This document shows positions 61,992 to 64,000 of a DNA stretch of 64,000 nucleotides, in pieces. The position numbers were made by a program, and so were the translations under genes. Numbering within the stretch: position 1 is the stretch's first letter; each line of letters opens with the position of its first letter. The DNA lies in NCBI GenBank assembly GCA_051252515.1, contig JBPOFS010000001.1:744001-808000 (forward strand), in the 5' to 3' direction. The notes under the pieces were generated by a model. The model saw only the letters and a list, made by a program, of their open reading frames with translations. It searched no databases and had not been told where the DNA came from. The stretch comes from UBA5078 sp051252515 (GTDB lineage: Bacteria > Pseudomonadota > Gammaproteobacteria > Pseudomonadales > Pseudohongiellaceae).

Positions 61992-64000
61992 CAGGGAGTC
62001 GCACTGTAAACTGTGTTCCCTTTCCCAAAGTACTCTCACACTGAATACTACCCTTGTGTTCAGTCACTATGCGGTTACAGATTGTCAGCCCCCATCCTCG
62101 GCCCGCAGTAGAGTTTCCAACGGCAGTGACCTTTCCACTGAAGTACGGTTCCCATATTTTCTCTCGCAATGCACTATCGATCCCACAACCCGTATCAGAG
62201 ATGACCACTACCAACTCCGCCAGCTCGATAAACGAGTGAATCCTTAAGGTCCCCCCGTCGGGCATTGCCTCTAGTGCGTTCTTTATGAGATTACTAAAGA
62301 GCACTTGGATTTCGCCTGGAATGCCGAGAACCGCGGGGTCACCCTCCGCTAACTCGAGGACATGCTTATGCGGCCCCTCTTGTTGGAGCTTCAAGCTGCG
62401 CTGCAGGATAAGATTGACGTCAACCTCTTGTACCCTTTCCTCATCACCCTCCTCGCCATCAGTGATGATGAGGGTCTCCTCGACAATTTCCATCGCTCTT
62501 TCAATTTGCTCTTCAATGACATTTTTGTACTTCTCGATACTTTCTGGGCTTTTAATTCGATTAGCGGCCATTCGGATAATATTCAGAGGAGTGCGGATTT
62601 CGTGATGCGCTTGCCGCGTGGCATGGGCGATGGCTCGCGTTTTCTCACCTCGAACGAGCTGTATCTCAGCTTGATGCAGGCGCCGCTGGTTATCGAAGTA
62701 TTGCTTTTCAAGCTTCTCAAACGGGGTCAATCGATAAAGAATGGCGGCCACATACCGCACAAGTCGAGCCAGAAACTGCTTGTCCTTCACGCTGAACTCT
62801 TCCTGACTACTGCGCTCACCTAATATCAACGCGCCCTCGAGATATTCGGGCGAAAAGAATGGCAGCACCAGAGTGTTCTGAACAGTGTGGCGCCCCCACT
62901 CGGCTACTCGTTCCTGCTGGCTTTCCGAAAACTCCGACAAAGCAGACAGTTCATGGCGCTCGATGCACTCCAAAATGAAGCTGTCATCGATGGGCAATAT
63001 TACCTGTGCCTTTGCACTCTCGCTGTTATAGAGCCCATAAGAGATAAGGTTCTCGTCGTTATCTCGTATAGCGACGATGCGCTGTATCGACTCAAGCTCG
63101 AAGACATCGTCCACCTCGGCGCTGAGGGTTTGGAAAATTTCTGCGCGATTCTTGATTTGCTCTAGCTTTTCAGCAAGCCGGTTAAGAATGTCTTCTGGCT
63201 CATACCAATTGCGGACAAAACGCCGCCTTGCGGTACTCACTAGGAACAACTCGAATCGAGTGGCGTTAAAGGCCCACAGAAGGGCTATAACGCAGATTAG
63301 TATCAAACTGATACTAGGAGAGGTAAATGACACTTGGAATGAGAGGTAAAGGCTGAGTATAGCTAGCGCGCCCACAATCAGTTTGGCCGTATAACGATCC
63401 ACGACCATCTGCATATCGAGCAAATCATACTTACTAAACGCATAGGCAAAGAATAATGAAGGAAAAATAGACCCTAAATGGCCTAATACTAGCCAATCAT
63501 AATTACCCATGACGACTAGCACTAGATCAAAAATGATTCCGAAAGCTATAAATAGAGCCATCCCCGCTAGCATATAGCCTACACGGGTTCGATAAGTAGG
63601 ATAGCGTCGGTAGCTAATGATTAAATTAGTGATGACAGCAACGCCTAAGAACACTAAGTACAAGGCGTAGACTGCGTATCCAGGGCCATCGACAAATACG
63701 ACACTCCCCTCTTCCAGCACGGCCCGCGATACCACATCGGTGAATACGATCAACACAGACAAAGTCGCAAACACCGCGATATTCAACCAGCGTAGAGTCT
63801 TGCCTAGCAGCCTAGTTGGGTCCGGGTAACGCAAACTGATGTCGAAATGGCCATTGCCAAACATTAAAGCCGCAACAAGCTGGATTTGCGACACAAGATT
63901 CACTGGCACTACGGATTGAAACTCATGCAACAACATATAGCACAAGGCCCAAATGGCTATAGAGACGTTTGTCACTAAGTACGTAGCGGACAAACGGCTT
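61981..64000 (-). CDS. Histidine kinase with multi-pass membrane sensor and GAF domain (5' end outside window)
   Basis: At least 673 residues are visible. About seven transmembrane segments fill residues 1-275 (counted from a TTG at 63993), a GAF-like domain lies at about 300-445, and the kinase core at about 450-670. The H-box is HHEIRTPLN, the N-box is LFSNLIKNALEAM, and the G-boxes are SDTGCGID and AGRGWGLTIC. The frame stays open to the window edge, and the residues before the TTG (Ser-Arg, then LSATY) look like the conserved loop after a first transmembrane helix in 7TM histidine kinases, so the true start is probably beyond position 64000. Confidence 0.88.
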   Translation of the reverse strand, partial: SRLSATYLVTNVSIAIWALCYMLLHEFQSVVPVNLVSQIQLVAALMFGNGHFDISLRYPDPTRLLGKTLRWLNIAVFATLSVLIVFTDVVSRAVLEEGSVVFVDGPGYAVYALYLVFLGVAVITNLIISYRRYPTYRTRVGYMLAGMALFIAFGIIFDLVLVVMGNYDWLVLGHLGSIFPSLFFAYAFSKYDLLDMQMVVDRYTAKLIVGALAILSLYLSFQVSFTSPSISLILICVIALLWAFNATRFELFLVSTARRRFVRNWYEPEDILNRLAEKLEQIKNRAEIFQTLSAEVDDVFELESIQRIVAIRDNDENLISYGLYNSESAKAQVILPIDDSFILECIERHELSALSEFSESQQERVAEWGRHTVQNTLVLPFFSPEYLEGALILGERSSQEEFSVKDKQFLARLVRYVAAILYRLTPFEKLEKQYFDNQRRLHQAEIQLVRGEKTRAIAHATRQAHHEIRTPLNIIRMAANRIKSPESIEKYKNVIEEQIERAMEIVEETLIITDGEEGDEERVQEVDVNLILQRSLKLQQEGPHKHVLELAEGDPAVLGIPGEIQVLFSNLIKNALEAMPDGGTLRIHSFIELAELVVVISDTGCGIDSALREKIWEPYFSGKVTAVGNSTAGRGWGLTICNRIVTEHKGSIQCESTLGKGTQFTVRLPVIL

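Noticed and set aside
1..64000. tRNA, rRNA, CRISPR or insertion-sequence features
   Set aside because: Apparent GTTCGAA T-loop-like strings fall inside coding genes without flanking arms; no repeated spacer units, transposase genes or rRNA motifs were seen.

Overview
The window looks like chromosomal DNA of a free-living gammaproteobacterium with moderate GC, probably marine and close to the Pseudomonas/Cellvibrionales side of the class. Gene order supports this: hemC-hemD-hemX-hemY divergent from argH, lptM-lysA-dapF-DUF484, and the yggS / pilT / ruvX-yqgE-tonB-gshB / pilG-pilH neighbourhood that Pseudomonas aeruginosa also has. I saw no rRNA, tRNA, CRISPR array, insertion sequence or phage gene. 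The species cannot be fixed from the sequence alone.

Layout. 0-12 kb: housekeeping and stress genes (Sel1-repeat protein, secreted esterase-like protein, cysQ, periplasmic VOC protein, yrfG-hslR, gshA, FliL-like protein, dsbB, a VTT-membrane/flavin disulfide-oxidoreductase fusion, hemB, trxA). 12-21 kb: rho with a long leader, ubiD, the hemCDXY operon, argH and a DegS/HtrA-type protease. 21.9-24.1 kb: a GAPDH-arsJ pair, the two-step arsenate detoxification module. 24-27 kb: small minus-strand genes of mostly unknown role, then yheS. 29-31 kb: an OmpR-type two-component pair. 31-35 kb: a GldA/GldF/GldG-type ABC exporter. 35-38 kb: lptM-lysA-dapF-DUF484. 38-46 kb: a glycan block with a PIG-L deacetylase, a four-module glycosyltransferase of about 1,420 residues and two rhamnosyltransferase-like GT2 enzymes.

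46-64 kb is dominated by signalling and type IV pilus functions. A PilG-like receiver, a receiver that lost its phosphoacceptor and a ChpA-like protein with a ruined kinase domain sit next to gshB, where other gammaproteobacteria keep the full Pil-Chp chemosensory operon; pilI, pilJ, pilK and the CheW, HPt and receiver parts of ChpA are absent. pilT, a TonB-family gene, a FimX-like degenerate GGDEF/EAL protein and a class III cyclase-like membrane protein with an altered metal site follow. The right end holds two response regulator/histidine kinase pairs, each arranged tail to tail with overlapping 3' ends; the first resembles the LqsR/LqsS quorum-sensing type.

The most interesting points are the apparently non-catalytic Chp remnant combined with degenerate second-messenger proteins, an ATT start codon predicted for the giant glycosyltransferase, a 35-residue lptM gene, and six tail-to-tail gene overlaps.
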